Positions 27,558 to 36,410 of a stretch of 64,000 nucleotides of DNA are shown here, in pieces. This DNA is from Oceanobacter kriegii DSM 6294. Its GTDB lineage: Bacteria > Pseudomonadota > Gammaproteobacteria > Pseudomonadales > Oceanobacteraceae. Location: positions 496,001 to 560,000 of the forward strand of contig NZ_AUGV01000003.1 of the NCBI RefSeq assembly GCF_000422845.1, in the 5' to 3' direction. Position 1 is the first letter of the stretch. Each line of letters opens with the position of its first letter. The notes beneath the pieces were generated by a model that saw only the letters and a program-made list of their open reading frames with translations, searched no databases and was not told the origin of the DNA. A program made the translations under genes and the position numbers.

Positions 27558-28343
27558 ATGAAAAACCTGATCACTTCCTTGCTGGTACTTGCCAGCCTGC
27601 TGGGCTTCAGCGTTCCCTCATTTGCCATGAACGACGCCGAGGCCATCAACGTTTCCGGCAGCCAGCGCATGCTGTCCCAGCGCATGATGAAAAGCTATTT
27701 GATGATTGGTGCCGACGTTAAAACCGACGTTGCCCAGCAGCAGCTTGACGAATCCATGGGGCTGTTCGAAGAGCGCCTGGAAGCGCTGATGAACTACGCA
27801 CCCACCGACCAGATCAAAGCCCGCCTGAACAAGGTGCAAGGCATCTGGAACCAGCATCGTGGTGGCTTGCTGAAAAAACCCAACAAAGAACAAATCCTCG
27901 GGTTTATGGAAGAAAACCGCCAGCTGCTGACGGCCTGTAACGACGTGGTGGTGGAGATTGCCAAATTCGCCAACGTCCCAAGTGCCGAGCTGGTCAATAT
28001 TTCCGGCCGTCAGCGGATGTTGTCGCAGCGCATTGCCAAGGCCTATCTGGCGATGTATTGGCGCATTGATTCCGATGAAGTACGTCAGGAATTTTCCGAC
28101 TCCATCGCGCTGTTCGAAAAATCCCTGCAAAAACTGCAAGCCTCTGGCATGAACACCCCGGAAGTCGAGCAAGCCCTGCAACGGGTAGGCAGCCAATGGG
28201 CCTTCTCGCAAAGCGGCTTCAAACTGGATGAATCCGGTCGCTATGTGCCGACCGTTATCTCAGTGACCACCGAATCCATCCTCTGGAAAATGAACGACAT
28301 CACCAAAATGTACGAACAGATTATGGCTGCGCGCAACTCCTGA
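27558..28343 (+). CDS. Periplasmic protein with two PilJ (NarX-type sensor) domains
   Basis: A 261-residue soluble exported protein. The signal peptide (MKNLITSLLVLASLLGFSVPSFA) is followed by two tandem PilJ-type four-helix sensor units. Each has a P-box-like motif: NVSGSQRMLSQRMMKSYLM near residue 30 and NISGRQRMLSQRIAKAYLA near 150. In NarX the equivalent segment binds nitrate, but these domains are usually attached to a kinase or chemoreceptor. Here there is no membrane anchor or output domain. It lies between the two-component system and urtA, so it may be a ligand-binding accessory to the sensor or transporter. Ligand unknown. Confidence 0.8.
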   Translation: MKNLITSLLVLASLLGFSVPSFAMNDAEAINVSGSQRMLSQRMMKSYLMIGADVKTDVAQQQLDESMGLFEERLEALMNYAPTDQIKARLNKVQGIWNQHRGGLLKKPNKEQILGFMEENRQLLTACNDVVVEIAKFANVPSAELVNISGRQRMLSQRIAKAYLAMYWRIDSDEVRQEFSDSIALFEKSLQKLQASGMNTPEVEQALQRVGSQWAFSQSGFKLDESGRYVPTVISVTTESILWKMNDITKMYEQIMAARNS

Positions 28344-28438
28344 TCGGCTCTCCGTCGTTGGAGTGGGCGCAGTCGTTGCCCCTCAGCCAGGTAACCATGG
28401 TCTTAGCTCCCTTGATCATGCTGGTTGGATACCCTTGT

Positions 28439-28461
28439 GCCGCTCTTTGAGCGGCTTTTTT
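28439..28461 (+). terminator. Rho-independent terminator after the PilJ-like gene
   Basis: Stem GCCGCTC / GAGCGGC with a 3-nt loop, followed by six T. It separates the sensory genes from urtA. Confidence 0.9.
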
Positions 28462-28705
28462 GTGCCTGCTGTTTTTACTTTGTTGCTTTGCTGGCGATGG
28501 TTTATCGAGAGCAAGCTCCCTCCCACGCTATTGGCCAGGCGCCAGACGCCAGAGCACCTACGTCAAATGACGTACCCCGCTACGTAAAACAACGCATGGG
28601 CTTGCGTTAATCGGCCAATACCTGCCGTTACAAGAATATCGAATACTGAAACTGTTCTGGGGAAGGCCATCTGGCCACAAACGATAACGAGCACAGGAAC
28701 TCGAT
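28462..28705 (+). promoter_or_regulatory. urtA upstream region
   Basis: A 244-bp spacer that should carry the urt promoter. It contains two CGCCAGA-type heptamer units (28540-28554) of the dispersed repeat family and a GAGCAAGCTCCCTCCCAC stretch reminiscent of Pseudomonas intergenic repeats. I could not identify a convincing promoter. An AGGA lies before the ATG at 28706. Confidence 0.4.
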
Positions 28706-30001
28706 ATGAAATTCAACAAGCTGTTTGCAGGTGTCACTCTGGCACTGGGTACGTCCATGGTTACCTTTACCGCGACCGCAGAAGACACCATTAAAGTCGG
28801 TGTACTGCACTCCCTGTCCGGCACCATGGCGATCTCCGAAACCACGCTGAAAGACACCGTACTGATGATGGTGGAAGAGCAGAACAAGGCAGGCGGTTTG
28901 TTGGGCAAAAAGCTCGAGCCTGTCGTGGTTGACCCGGCTTCCAACTGGCCTCTGTTTGCGGAAAAAACCCGTGAGCTGCTGACTGAAAAAGACGTGGATG
29001 TGATTTTCGGTTGTTGGACGTCAGTGTCCCGTAAATCGGTACTGCCAGTGATTGAAGAACTGAACGGCCTGATGTTCTACCCGGTTCAGTACGAAGGTGA
29101 AGAGTCTTCCAAAAACGTGTTCTACACCGGTGCAGCGCCGAACCAGCAGGCCATTCCAGCGGTTGACTACCTGATGAACGACCTCGACGTTGAGCGTTGG
29201 GTACTGGCTGGCACCGACTACGTTTACCCACGCACCACCAACAAGATTCTGGAAGCTTACCTGAAGTCCAAAGGCGTGGACGCCAAGGACATCATGGTGA
29301 ACTACACCCCATTCGGTCATTCCGATTGGCAGTCCATCGTTTCCGACATCAAGAAATTCGGCAGCAAGGGTAAGAAGACTGCCGTGGTTTCTACCATCAA
29401 CGGCGACGCCAACGTACCTTTCTACAAGGAACTGGGTAACCAGGGTATCTCTGCGGAAGACATCCCGGTGGTTGCCTTCTCGGTAGGTGAAGAAGAACTG
29501 TCCGGTATCGACACCAAACCATTGGTAGGCCACCTGGCCGCCTGGAACTACTTCCAGTCCGTGGATACCGCGGAAAACGAACAGTTCATCGATACCTGGA
29601 AAACCTTCATCAAGAACGAAGACCGCGTCACCAACGACCCGATGGAAGCGACTTACATTGGTTTCAAAATGTGGGCGCAAGCGGTTGAGAAAGCCGGTAC
29701 TACCGACGTAGACGCGGTTGAAAAAGCCATGATCGGTCAGGAAGTGAAGAACCTGACGGGTGGTGTTGCGGTGATGAACAAAAACCACCACCTGAGCAAG
29801 CCGGTTCTGATTGGCGAAATTCAGGACGACGGCCAGTTTGAAGTGGTTTGGGAAACCGACGGCGTGGTGGCTGGTGACGCATGGTCCGACTTCCTGCCAG
29901 GTTCCAAGGACCTGATCGCTGACTGGACTGCGCCTACCGAGTGCGGCAACTACAACGTCAAGACCAAGTCGTGTGGTGGCAGCATGGCCACTGCCGAGTA
30001 A
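28706..30001 (+). CDS. urtA: Urea ABC transporter substrate-binding protein UrtA
   Basis: Periplasmic urea-binding protein of the branched-chain-amide class. The 431-residue protein has a signal peptide (MKFNKLFAGVTLALGTSMVTFTATA) and typical UrtA blocks: IKVGVLHSLSGTMAISE, FGCWTSVSRKSVLPVIEELNGLMFYPVQYEGEE, the GAAPNQQAIPAVDYL region and AWNYFQSVDT. It opens the urtABCDE operon. A strong hairpin follows it before urtB, which probably protects the abundant urtA message and lowers read-through to the membrane genes. Confidence 0.97.
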   Translation: MKFNKLFAGVTLALGTSMVTFTATAEDTIKVGVLHSLSGTMAISETTLKDTVLMMVEEQNKAGGLLGKKLEPVVVDPASNWPLFAEKTRELLTEKDVDVIFGCWTSVSRKSVLPVIEELNGLMFYPVQYEGEESSKNVFYTGAAPNQQAIPAVDYLMNDLDVERWVLAGTDYVYPRTTNKILEAYLKSKGVDAKDIMVNYTPFGHSDWQSIVSDIKKFGSKGKKTAVVSTINGDANVPFYKELGNQGISAEDIPVVAFSVGEEELSGIDTKPLVGHLAAWNYFQSVDTAENEQFIDTWKTFIKNEDRVTNDPMEATYIGFKMWAQAVEKAGTTDVDAVEKAMIGQEVKNLTGGVAVMNKNHHLSKPVLIGEIQDDGQFEVVWETDGVVAGDAWSDFLPGSKDLIADWTAPTECGNYNVKTKSCGGSMATAE

Positions 30002-30022
30002 GGCTTGTTCCTGGAGACTGTC

Positions 30023-30068
30023 GGAGGAACTGGAACCGGGTATCCCTGATACCGGGTTCAATTCCTCC
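30023..30068 (+). promoter_or_regulatory. Long hairpin between urtA and urtB
   Basis: GGAGGAA and GAACCGGGTATC are answered by GATACCGGGTTC and TTCCTCC around a 3-nt loop, with one mismatch and small internal loops. There is no T-run. Such structures often stabilise the mRNA of binding-protein genes or give partial termination. Confidence 0.7.
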
Positions 30069-30084
30069 GGATGTTAACGTCAGG

Positions 30085-30126
30085 GTAGGTTGGGCCCCGC
30101 CCAACAACCGATGGGCTTGGCCCATC
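30085..30126. repeat. Dispersed GTAGGTTGGGCCCCGCCCAAC repeat and adjoining hairpin
   Basis: The repeat at 30085-30105 occurs again, identically, at 36323-36343 before ureB. A second hairpin (GATGGGC-TTG-GCCCATC) adjoins it at 30110-30126. Together they form a REP-like intergenic element. Confidence 0.75.
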
Positions 30127-30293
30127 CTGCTCCGATGTGAATCCGGTGAAGACGCATGTATTTGCGGGTGCAGTAAGGAATGTCACTTAACGGATAGCCT
30201 GCTGTACCTTCAAATTAAAACGACCTCGCACCACCCATTTATCCACAGCTTCACCCGCCACTGCGGGGTGTTACAACCGAAGCGGAGATCAAC

Positions 30294-31955
30294 GTGAAAA
30301 AACTAATGTGCATCAGTTTCTGGCTGATGGGGTGTTTGCTGCCCGCGCTTTCCCATGGCGCCGAGCCTGACGCCGCTGAAGCTGCCATTCAGGCCGGCCA
30401 TTCCGACTCTGAAACCATTCCGAAACTGGTGCAGCAGCTGACAGAAAAGTCGCTGACCAAAGCCATTCCTGTGCTGGAAGCACTGGCACGTGAAGGTGGT
30501 GAAACCATGCTGCCGCTGTTCCGTACCATGCTGAATGGCGACCTCTATTACGTAAAAGCCACAGGGCGGGTGGTTGGCCAGCAGGAAGTCGACGGTGAGA
30601 CCTCCTACAAGGACCTCCTGACCGCTGAACCGGTCACTGGCCTTGGCAAGCGCGATACCAAAAAGATTCGTGTAAACAACAAGTTACGCGGTTTCCTGCG
30701 TGATTCTATCTCGCGCATTCAATTGTCTTCCGAAGACCCTGCCAAGCGTGGCGCAGCGGTTCGCAGCCTGCTGTCCGACCTCGACGACAGCACGGTGCTG
30801 GCCATCAGCGAAGCCCGTGAAAATGAAACCGATGCCGATGTTATGGCGACCATGGATCTGGCGCTGGCGATGTACGCCCTGGCCGAAGGCAACTCGGATG
30901 TAGAAAAAATGGACGCTATCGAACAGCTGTCAGGCAGTCTGGAGCAGGATGTGCGTAACCTGCTGCGCCAGTATGCGGAAATGGAGCCGGATCACAGCGA
31001 CTACAACGCCAAGGCATCCGCTGCTGCCAGTAAGGCTTTGAGCAAGATTCAGGAGAAAGTCGAGTTCTACGGCTTTGTCGACCAGCTGTTTTTTGGCCTG
31101 AGCCTCGGCTCGGTACTGCTGCTGGCAGCCATTGGTCTGGCTATCACCTTTGGTGTGATGGGGGTGATCAACATGGCCCACGGCGAAATGATCATGTTGG
31201 GCGCTTACACCACCTACATCATTCAGATGCTGCTGCCGAATCACATCGACCTGTCTATCTGGATTGCGATTCCGGCGGCCTTCATTGTGTCTGGTCTGGT
31301 GGGTGTCGCCATTGAGCGTGGTGTGATTCGCCATCTCCATGGACGCCCGTTAGAAACGCTGCTGGCGACCTTTGGTATCAGCCTGTTCCTGCAGCAGCTG
31401 GTGCGCACGGTGATTTCGCCGCAGAACGTACCGGTATCCACTCCAAGCTGGATGTCCGGCACGCTGGACATCAACCCGGTGCTGTCACTGACGCTGAACC
31501 GCTTGTACATCCTGGCGTTTGCGCTGCTGGTGTTCTTCGCGCTGTTGATCATCCTCAAGAAAACCAACCTCGGTCTGAACGTTCGTGCGGTATCGCAGAA
31601 CCGTGCCATGGCCCGTGCTATGGGCGTTCGCTCGGATCGTGTGGATGCGCTGACCTTTGGTCTGGGTTCCGGTATTGCCGGTATCGCCGGTGTGGCTCTG
31701 AGCCAGCTGACGAACGTTGGTCCTAACCTCGGCCAAAGCTACATCATCGACTCCTTTATGGTGGTGGTATTCGGTGGCGTCGGTAATTTGTGGGGCACTC
31801 TGGTGGCGGCTTTCTCGCTGGGCATTGCCAACAAGTTCCTTGAGCCGGTCACCGGCGCGGTATTGGCCAGCATTCTGGTGCTGGTGTTCATCATCCTGTT
31901 TATTCAGAAACGTCCGAAAGGCCTGTTTCCTCAAAAAGGGAGGGCGGCCGAATGA
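30294..31955 (+). CDS. urtB: Urea ABC transporter permease UrtB
   Basis: Inner-membrane permease subunit of the urea importer. The 553-residue protein has a signal-like N-terminus, then a long periplasmic extension of about 250 residues characteristic of many UrtB proteins, then a LivH-type membrane domain (FFGLSLGSVLLLAAIGLAITFGVMGVINMAHGEMIMLGAY). The start is a GTG at 30294, supported by GCGGAG 7 bp upstream; the next in-frame ATG (30306) lacks that spacing. Its stop overlaps the urtC start (ATGA). Confidence 0.95.
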   Translation: MKKLMCISFWLMGCLLPALSHGAEPDAAEAAIQAGHSDSETIPKLVQQLTEKSLTKAIPVLEALAREGGETMLPLFRTMLNGDLYYVKATGRVVGQQEVDGETSYKDLLTAEPVTGLGKRDTKKIRVNNKLRGFLRDSISRIQLSSEDPAKRGAAVRSLLSDLDDSTVLAISEARENETDADVMATMDLALAMYALAEGNSDVEKMDAIEQLSGSLEQDVRNLLRQYAEMEPDHSDYNAKASAAASKALSKIQEKVEFYGFVDQLFFGLSLGSVLLLAAIGLAITFGVMGVINMAHGEMIMLGAYTTYIIQMLLPNHIDLSIWIAIPAAFIVSGLVGVAIERGVIRHLHGRPLETLLATFGISLFLQQLVRTVISPQNVPVSTPSWMSGTLDINPVLSLTLNRLYILAFALLVFFALLIILKKTNLGLNVRAVSQNRAMARAMGVRSDRVDALTFGLGSGIAGIAGVALSQLTNVGPNLGQSYIIDSFMVVVFGGVGNLWGTLVAAFSLGIANKFLEPVTGAVLASILVLVFIILFIQKRPKGLFPQKGRAAE

Positions 31956-33127
31956 GCTCCCTGATTTCTTCTATCTTCGCCAATCGTGGTCAACCGGGTG
32001 GCCGAGTGATGCCGTTTGTGATGATTCTGCTGGTGGCCACGGTACTGGCATCCTGCCTTAACCTGTTCACGCCGGAAGGTTCGGCGCTACACGTTAGTAC
32101 CTACACCATCACCCTGTTAGGCAAGTATCTGTGTTACGCCATGCTGGCACTGGCCGTCGACGTTATCTGGGGCTACTGCGGTATTTTGAGCCTTGGCCAC
32201 GGTGCGTTTTTCGCGCTGGGTGGCTACGCCATGGGCATGTACCTGATGCGTCAGATTGGTGATCGTGGTGTGTATGGCAACCCGATCCTGCCGGACTTTA
32301 TGGTGTTCCTCGACTGGCAGGAGCTGCCGTGGTTCTGGCTCGGTATGGATCAGTTCTGGTTCGCCATGATCATGGTGATTCTGGTGCCGGGTATTCTGGC
32401 TTATGTGTTCGGTTTTCTGGCTTTTCGTTCCCGCGTGACGGGCGTTTACCTGTCGATCATGACCCAGGCGTTGACCTACGCGCTGATGCTGGCCTTCTTC
32501 CGCAACGAAATGGGCTTTGGTGGCAACAACGGCCTGACCGACTTCAAGGACATCCTTGGCTTTGACCTGCAATCCGATACCACTCGCATTGTGCTGTTCC
32601 TGATTACCGCGGCTCTGTTGAGTGTGGCGCTGGTGACCAGCCACTGGATCATGAACTCCCGTATGGGAAAGGTGATTCTGGCGGTACGCGACAGCGAATC
32701 CCGCGCCCGTTTCATCGGCTACAAGACCGAAACCTACAAGGTCTGGCTGTTTGTGTATTCGGCGGTGATTGCGGCGGTAGCCGGTGCCTTGTACGTGCCG
32801 CAAGTCGGCATCATCAATCCGGGCGAGTTTTCTCCAATTAACTCCATTGAAGTGGTGATCTGGGTCGCTGTGGGTGGCCGTGGAACCCTGATCGGAGCTG
32901 TCGTTGGGGCGTTGCTGGTGAATTACGCCAAGACCCGCTTTACCGCCATTCTGCCGGAAGGCTGGCTATTTATGCTGGGCGCGCTGTTTGTGCTGGTAAC
33001 CCTGTATCTGCCAAAAGGACTGATGGGTTTGTATGGTCAGTTGAAGGATAAATTTTCCGGGCCGTCTGGTCCGTCATCAGCTAACGACCGCAAGACAAGT
33101 GACACTGCCGAAGGAGCCAGCGCATGA
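31952..33127 (+). CDS. urtC: Urea ABC transporter permease UrtC
   Basis: Second membrane permease of the urea importer, LivM-type, 391 residues. Diagnostic blocks are VDVIWGYCGILSLGHGAFFALGGYAMGMYL and the ESRARFIGYKTETYKVWLFVYSAVIAAVAGALY motif near the cytoplasmic coupling region. It overlaps urtB and urtD by 4 bp each, so translation is coupled along the operon. Confidence 0.96.
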   Translation: MSSLISSIFANRGQPGGRVMPFVMILLVATVLASCLNLFTPEGSALHVSTYTITLLGKYLCYAMLALAVDVIWGYCGILSLGHGAFFALGGYAMGMYLMRQIGDRGVYGNPILPDFMVFLDWQELPWFWLGMDQFWFAMIMVILVPGILAYVFGFLAFRSRVTGVYLSIMTQALTYALMLAFFRNEMGFGGNNGLTDFKDILGFDLQSDTTRIVLFLITAALLSVALVTSHWIMNSRMGKVILAVRDSESRARFIGYKTETYKVWLFVYSAVIAAVAGALYVPQVGIINPGEFSPINSIEVVIWVAVGGRGTLIGAVVGALLVNYAKTRFTAILPEGWLFMLGALFVLVTLYLPKGLMGLYGQLKDKFSGPSGPSSANDRKTSDTAEGASA

Positions 33128-33984
33128 ACATGATTGAAGAGCGCGTCAGCAAGGCCCGTGAGCAGGCTAGCGAATTTTTCCGGCCGGATCAGGTCTGGCC
33201 ATTTCTGGTGCCGGACCAGCCCCAGCAAGTGGACGTATCCAAGCAGGTGCTGCTGTACGTGGAAGGCCTGAACCTGAGCTTTGATGGCTTCAAGGCACTG
33301 AACGATCTCAACCTGTACATCAATGACGGCGAGCTGCGCTGTCTGATTGGTGCCAACGGCGCCGGTAAAACCACCCTGATGGACGTGATTACCGGCAAAA
33401 CCCAACCGGACTCCGGCACCGTCTATTTTGGTTCCAACATCAATCTGCTGGACCGCAGCGAAGATGAAATTGCCCAGCTCGGCATTGGCCGTAAATTCCA
33501 GAAGCCAACCGTGTTCGAAGCCCAGACGGTATTCGACAATCTCGAGCTGTCGCTGAAATCCAACAAGGGGGTGATCCCGACCCTGCTAGCGCGGTTGTCG
33601 CCCACCGAGATTCAACGCATCGACGAGGTGTTGAACATCATTGGTCTGCAAGAACAGCGTTTTATGCTGGCGGGTGCGCTTTCCCATGGTCAGAAGCAGT
33701 GGCTGGAAATCGGCATGTTGCTGATGGCTGATCCGCGCTTGTTACTGGTGGATGAGCCGGTCGCAGGCATGACACCGCAGGAAACCGAACGTACCGCAGA
33801 ACTGCTGCAATCGCTGGCTGGTGAGCGCACTGTGATTGTGGTGGAACACGATATGGAATTTGTGCGTTCTATCGCTCGTACAGTAACGGTACTGCATCAG
33901 GGCTCGGTACTGGCGGAAGGCACCATGGATCAGATCCAGGCCAACAAAGACGTGATTGAAGTGTATCTGGGGGAAGACGCATGA
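33124..33984 (+). CDS. urtD: Urea ABC transporter ATPase UrtD
   Basis: First cytoplasmic ATPase of the urea importer, LivG-like, 286 residues. Walker A GANGAGKTT, the signature region LSHGQKQWLEIGMLLMADPRLLLVDEPVAGM with Walker B, and the switch-His region VVEHDMEF are present. Its LSHGQ signature differs from LSGGQ as is normal in this subfamily. It has an N-terminal extension of about 45 residues before the ATPase domain. It is in a coupled ATGA overlap with both neighbours. Confidence 0.96.
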   Translation: MNMIEERVSKAREQASEFFRPDQVWPFLVPDQPQQVDVSKQVLLYVEGLNLSFDGFKALNDLNLYINDGELRCLIGANGAGKTTLMDVITGKTQPDSGTVYFGSNINLLDRSEDEIAQLGIGRKFQKPTVFEAQTVFDNLELSLKSNKGVIPTLLARLSPTEIQRIDEVLNIIGLQEQRFMLAGALSHGQKQWLEIGMLLMADPRLLLVDEPVAGMTPQETERTAELLQSLAGERTVIVVEHDMEFVRSIARTVTVLHQGSVLAEGTMDQIQANKDVIEVYLGEDA

Positions 33985-34703
33985 TCGCCATTAATCAGGT
34001 AAACCAGCTTTACGGCGGCACCCAGATTCTGTGGGACCTGAACCTCAATATCGAAAAGGGCTCCTGCACCTGCATCATGGGCCGTAACGGTGTGGGTAAG
34101 ACCACTCTGTTGAAGTGCCTGATGGGCTTGCTGCCAGTGTCCAACGGCGAAATTCTGTTGAACGGCAAAGCTCTGCACAAACAAAGCGCCGAATCCCGCG
34201 CTTTGGCGGGCATTGGCTATGTGCCACAGGGCCGCGATATTTTCCCGATGCTGACGGTGGAAGAGAACCTGCGTATCGGCCTGCCGATTCGCAAGCAGCG
34301 CCTGAAAATGCTTGGACGCGAAAATGAAACCCACGATATTCCGGAAAAAATCTTCGAGCTGTTCCCGGTCCTGAAGGAGATGATGCATCGTCGTGGTGGC
34401 GATTTATCTGGCGGTCAGCAGCAGCAATTGGCTATCGGACGAGCGTTAGTTATTGAGCCCGAGGTACTGATCCTTGACGAACCCAACGAAGGCATTCAGC
34501 CTAACATCGTCAAACAAATAGGCGATGTGATCCTGAAACTCAATGCAGAAGAGGGATTAACCGTTATTCTGGTCGAACAGAAGCTGGGCTTTGCCCGCCG
34601 GGTTGGCCGTGAATTCCGGCTGATGGAAAAGGGTCGGGTCGTCGCTAGTGACAAAATGGACAATCTGTCCGATGAGCTGATTCGGCAGTATCTGGCGGTA
34701 TGA
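33981..34703 (+). CDS. urtE: Urea ABC transporter ATPase UrtE
   Basis: Second ATPase of the urea importer, LivF-like, 240 residues. Walker A GRNGVGKTT, signature LSGGQQQQLAIGRALV and Walker B VLILDEPNEGIQPN are visible; the NEGIQP variant is typical of UrtE. It ends the urtBCDE translation-coupled run; ureD follows after 74 bp. Confidence 0.96.
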   Translation: MIAINQVNQLYGGTQILWDLNLNIEKGSCTCIMGRNGVGKTTLLKCLMGLLPVSNGEILLNGKALHKQSAESRALAGIGYVPQGRDIFPMLTVEENLRIGLPIRKQRLKMLGRENETHDIPEKIFELFPVLKEMMHRRGGDLSGGQQQQLAIGRALVIEPEVLILDEPNEGIQPNIVKQIGDVILKLNAEEGLTVILVEQKLGFARRVGREFRLMEKGRVVASDKMDNLSDELIRQYLAV

Positions 34704-34777
34704 TGCTGGCAAAACCTGACCGGGTGGTCATTGTGTGGCCTGAATCATCAGCCCAGCCGTAACAAGGAGCGATTTGC

Positions 34778-35761
34778 ATGAACCTCGCCGTCTCATCGAC
34801 GACGCAGGCCCAGCCTGACAATCAGACGGACAGCCCGGTAAATCACGGCGACGCAACCACGCAAGCATCCCGCTGGGATGCCTCTTTGACTCTGGGCATC
34901 GAGTCTACCGCCCGTGGCTCCGTTCTGAAAACAAAGTCCCATCAGGGGCCTCTGTACATTCAAAAGCCGTTTTACCCCGAAGGTCGTGAACTGGCGCACC
35001 TGTATCTGCTGCACCCGCCGGGTGGCATGGTGTCTGGCGATACGCTTGCCATTGGCGCCAACCTCGGCGAGCAGGCACAGGCGCTGATTACCACGCCGGG
35101 GGCAGGCCGCGTATACCGCGCTCGGGGTGACAAAACCCTGCAACATCAGATCATTGAATTCAACGTCGCTGCCAACGCTTCGCTGGAATGGCTGCCATTG
35201 GAAGCCATTATCTATCCGGGTGCCGTGACCAAACTGGATACCCGAGTGAACCTTCAGGGTAACGCTCGTTATATCGGTTGGGACGTCACCAGCCTGGGAT
35301 TGCCCGCGCAATGTGCGTTGTTCAACGCCGACAGTGCCCTGAATCAAACCCTGAACATCTATCGTGATGGCAAGCTGTGTCTGCGTGAACGGCTGGTGAT
35401 TGGTGCGAATAGCAAGGGCCAGCAGGCCATGCTGAGTGCCAACAGCGGCCTCAAAAATCGGCCGATCAGCGGCATGATGGTGGCCGGGCCGTTCGACAGT
35501 GGTTCGGTTGATAATGATTCAGGTAGTAACGCTCAGATTACCGAAGCCTTGATGGATGAGCTGCGTGACCTGTGTGATGGCTGGAACGCCCGCGACTCAC
35601 AGGCGTTAGCTGGCGTTACCCTGAACCACGATTTTCTGATTGTTCGCTATCTGGGTTCATGCTCCGAACAGGCCCGCAACCTGTTCGTCGAATGCTGGGC
35701 TCGGATTCGACCTCTGTTACTGAACAGAAGCGCCTGTCCGCCGAGGATTTGGGCGACGTGA
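34778..35761 (+). CDS. ureD: Urease accessory protein UreD
   Basis: Scaffold that binds apo-urease together with UreF and UreG during nickel insertion. The 327-residue protein shows the family pattern: FYPEGRELAHLYLLHPPGGMVSGDTL, TTPGAGRVYRARGD and LEWLPLEAIIYPGA, ending near PPRIWAT. An AAGGAGC ribosome binding site supports the ATG at 34778. It lies between the urea importer and the structural subunits. Confidence 0.95.
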   Translation: MNLAVSSTTQAQPDNQTDSPVNHGDATTQASRWDASLTLGIESTARGSVLKTKSHQGPLYIQKPFYPEGRELAHLYLLHPPGGMVSGDTLAIGANLGEQAQALITTPGAGRVYRARGDKTLQHQIIEFNVAANASLEWLPLEAIIYPGAVTKLDTRVNLQGNARYIGWDVTSLGLPAQCALFNADSALNQTLNIYRDGKLCLRERLVIGANSKGQQAMLSANSGLKNRPISGMMVAGPFDSGSVDNDSGSNAQITEALMDELRDLCDGWNARDSQALAGVTLNHDFLIVRYLGSCSEQARNLFVECWARIRPLLLNRSACPPRIWAT

Positions 35762-35766
35762 TTTAA

Positions 35767-35832
35767 AGTCTGGCGTCAGGTGTCTGGCGTCGGGCGCGAT
35801 TAACTCGTTCCCACGCTCCTGCGTGGTAACGG
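35767..35832. repeat. Heptamer run and REP-like palindrome between ureD and ureA
   Basis: Four heptamers of the YGTCNGG type run from 35767 to 35794. They are followed by a palindromic element, CTCGTTCCCACGCTCC then TGCGTGGTAACGG, at 35804-35832. A nearly identical copy of the palindrome in reverse orientation lies at 38551-38578 after ureBC, so the two flank the urease structural genes. Confidence 0.8.
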
Positions 35833-35870
35833 CTCGGGGCGACCCGAAATGAAATAACAACGAGGGCTCT

Positions 35871-36173
35871 ATGGAACTGTTGCCAAGAGAGAAAGACAAG
35901 CTGCTGGTGTTTACCGCAGCCTTGCTGGCCGAGCGCCGCCTGAACCGTGGCCTCAAGCTGAATTACCCGGAAGCGGTGGCCTACATCACCATGGAAATCA
36001 TGGAAGGCGCCCGTGACGGCAAAACCGTGGCCGAATTGATGGGCTACGGCAAAACCCTGCTGACCGCCGATCAGGTGATGGATGGCGTGCCGGAGTTGAT
36101 CCACGAAGTGCAGGTGGAAGCGACGTTCCCAGATGGGACCAAGTTGGTGACGGTTCACGAGCCAATTTGTTAA
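35871..36173 (+). CDS. ureA: Urease gamma subunit UreA
   Basis: Smallest structural subunit of bacterial urease, 100 residues, the standard length. It begins [23 protein letters not shown] and includes the conserved [21 protein letters not shown] stretch. Just upstream of its CGAGGG ribosome binding site is AATAACAA (35853-35860), which fits the AAnAAnAA motif bound by Hfq/Crc in Pseudomonas; a Crc gene is present in this window. A 294-bp repeat-filled spacer separates it from the fused ureBC gene, an unusual gap for urease subunits. Confidence 0.96.
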   Translation: MELLPREKDKLLVFTAALLAERRLNRGLKLNYPEAVAYITMEIMEGARDGKTVAELMGYGKTLLTADQVMDGVPELIHEVQVEATFPDGTKLVTVHEPIC

Positions 36174-36217
36174 CTCGCTGGACGTCGGATGTCTGAAGCC
36201 AGACGTCTGACGCAGTT

Positions 36218-36294
36218 GTAGGTCGGATAAGTGAGCGAAGCGAATGCCATCCGACACAATCGATGTCGGAAGGCGCTGCGCTTTTCCGACCTAC
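36218..36294. repeat. Palindromic REP-like element between ureA and ureBC
   Basis: GTAGGTCGGA (36218-36227) and TCCGACCTAC (36285-36294) are exact inverted repeats bounding a 77-bp imperfect palindrome. Part of it, AGGTCGGATAAGT, recurs at 38577-38589. Flanking sequence from 36183 carries further GTCNGA heptamer-like units. Confidence 0.8.
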
Positions 36295-36322
36295 GACCGC
36301 CCCAAAATCGCTCGAATAAATT

Positions 36323-36343
36323 GTAGGTTGGGCCCCGCCCAAC
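36323..36343. repeat. Second copy of the GTAGGTTGGGCCCC repeat
   Basis: Identical 21-bp match to 30085-30105 between urtA and urtB. It can fold on itself around GGGCCCC. Confidence 0.85.
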
Positions 36344-36410
36344 AGCTGGTCGGGTGTCAGGATACGGGTGTTTGGAGCTTGTTGGCCTGCCAGAGATTCA
36401 AATAATTTTC

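Noticed and set aside
29021-30061. Long reverse open frame opposite urtA
   Set aside because: Shadow of urtA codon bias; no motif or ribosome binding site.
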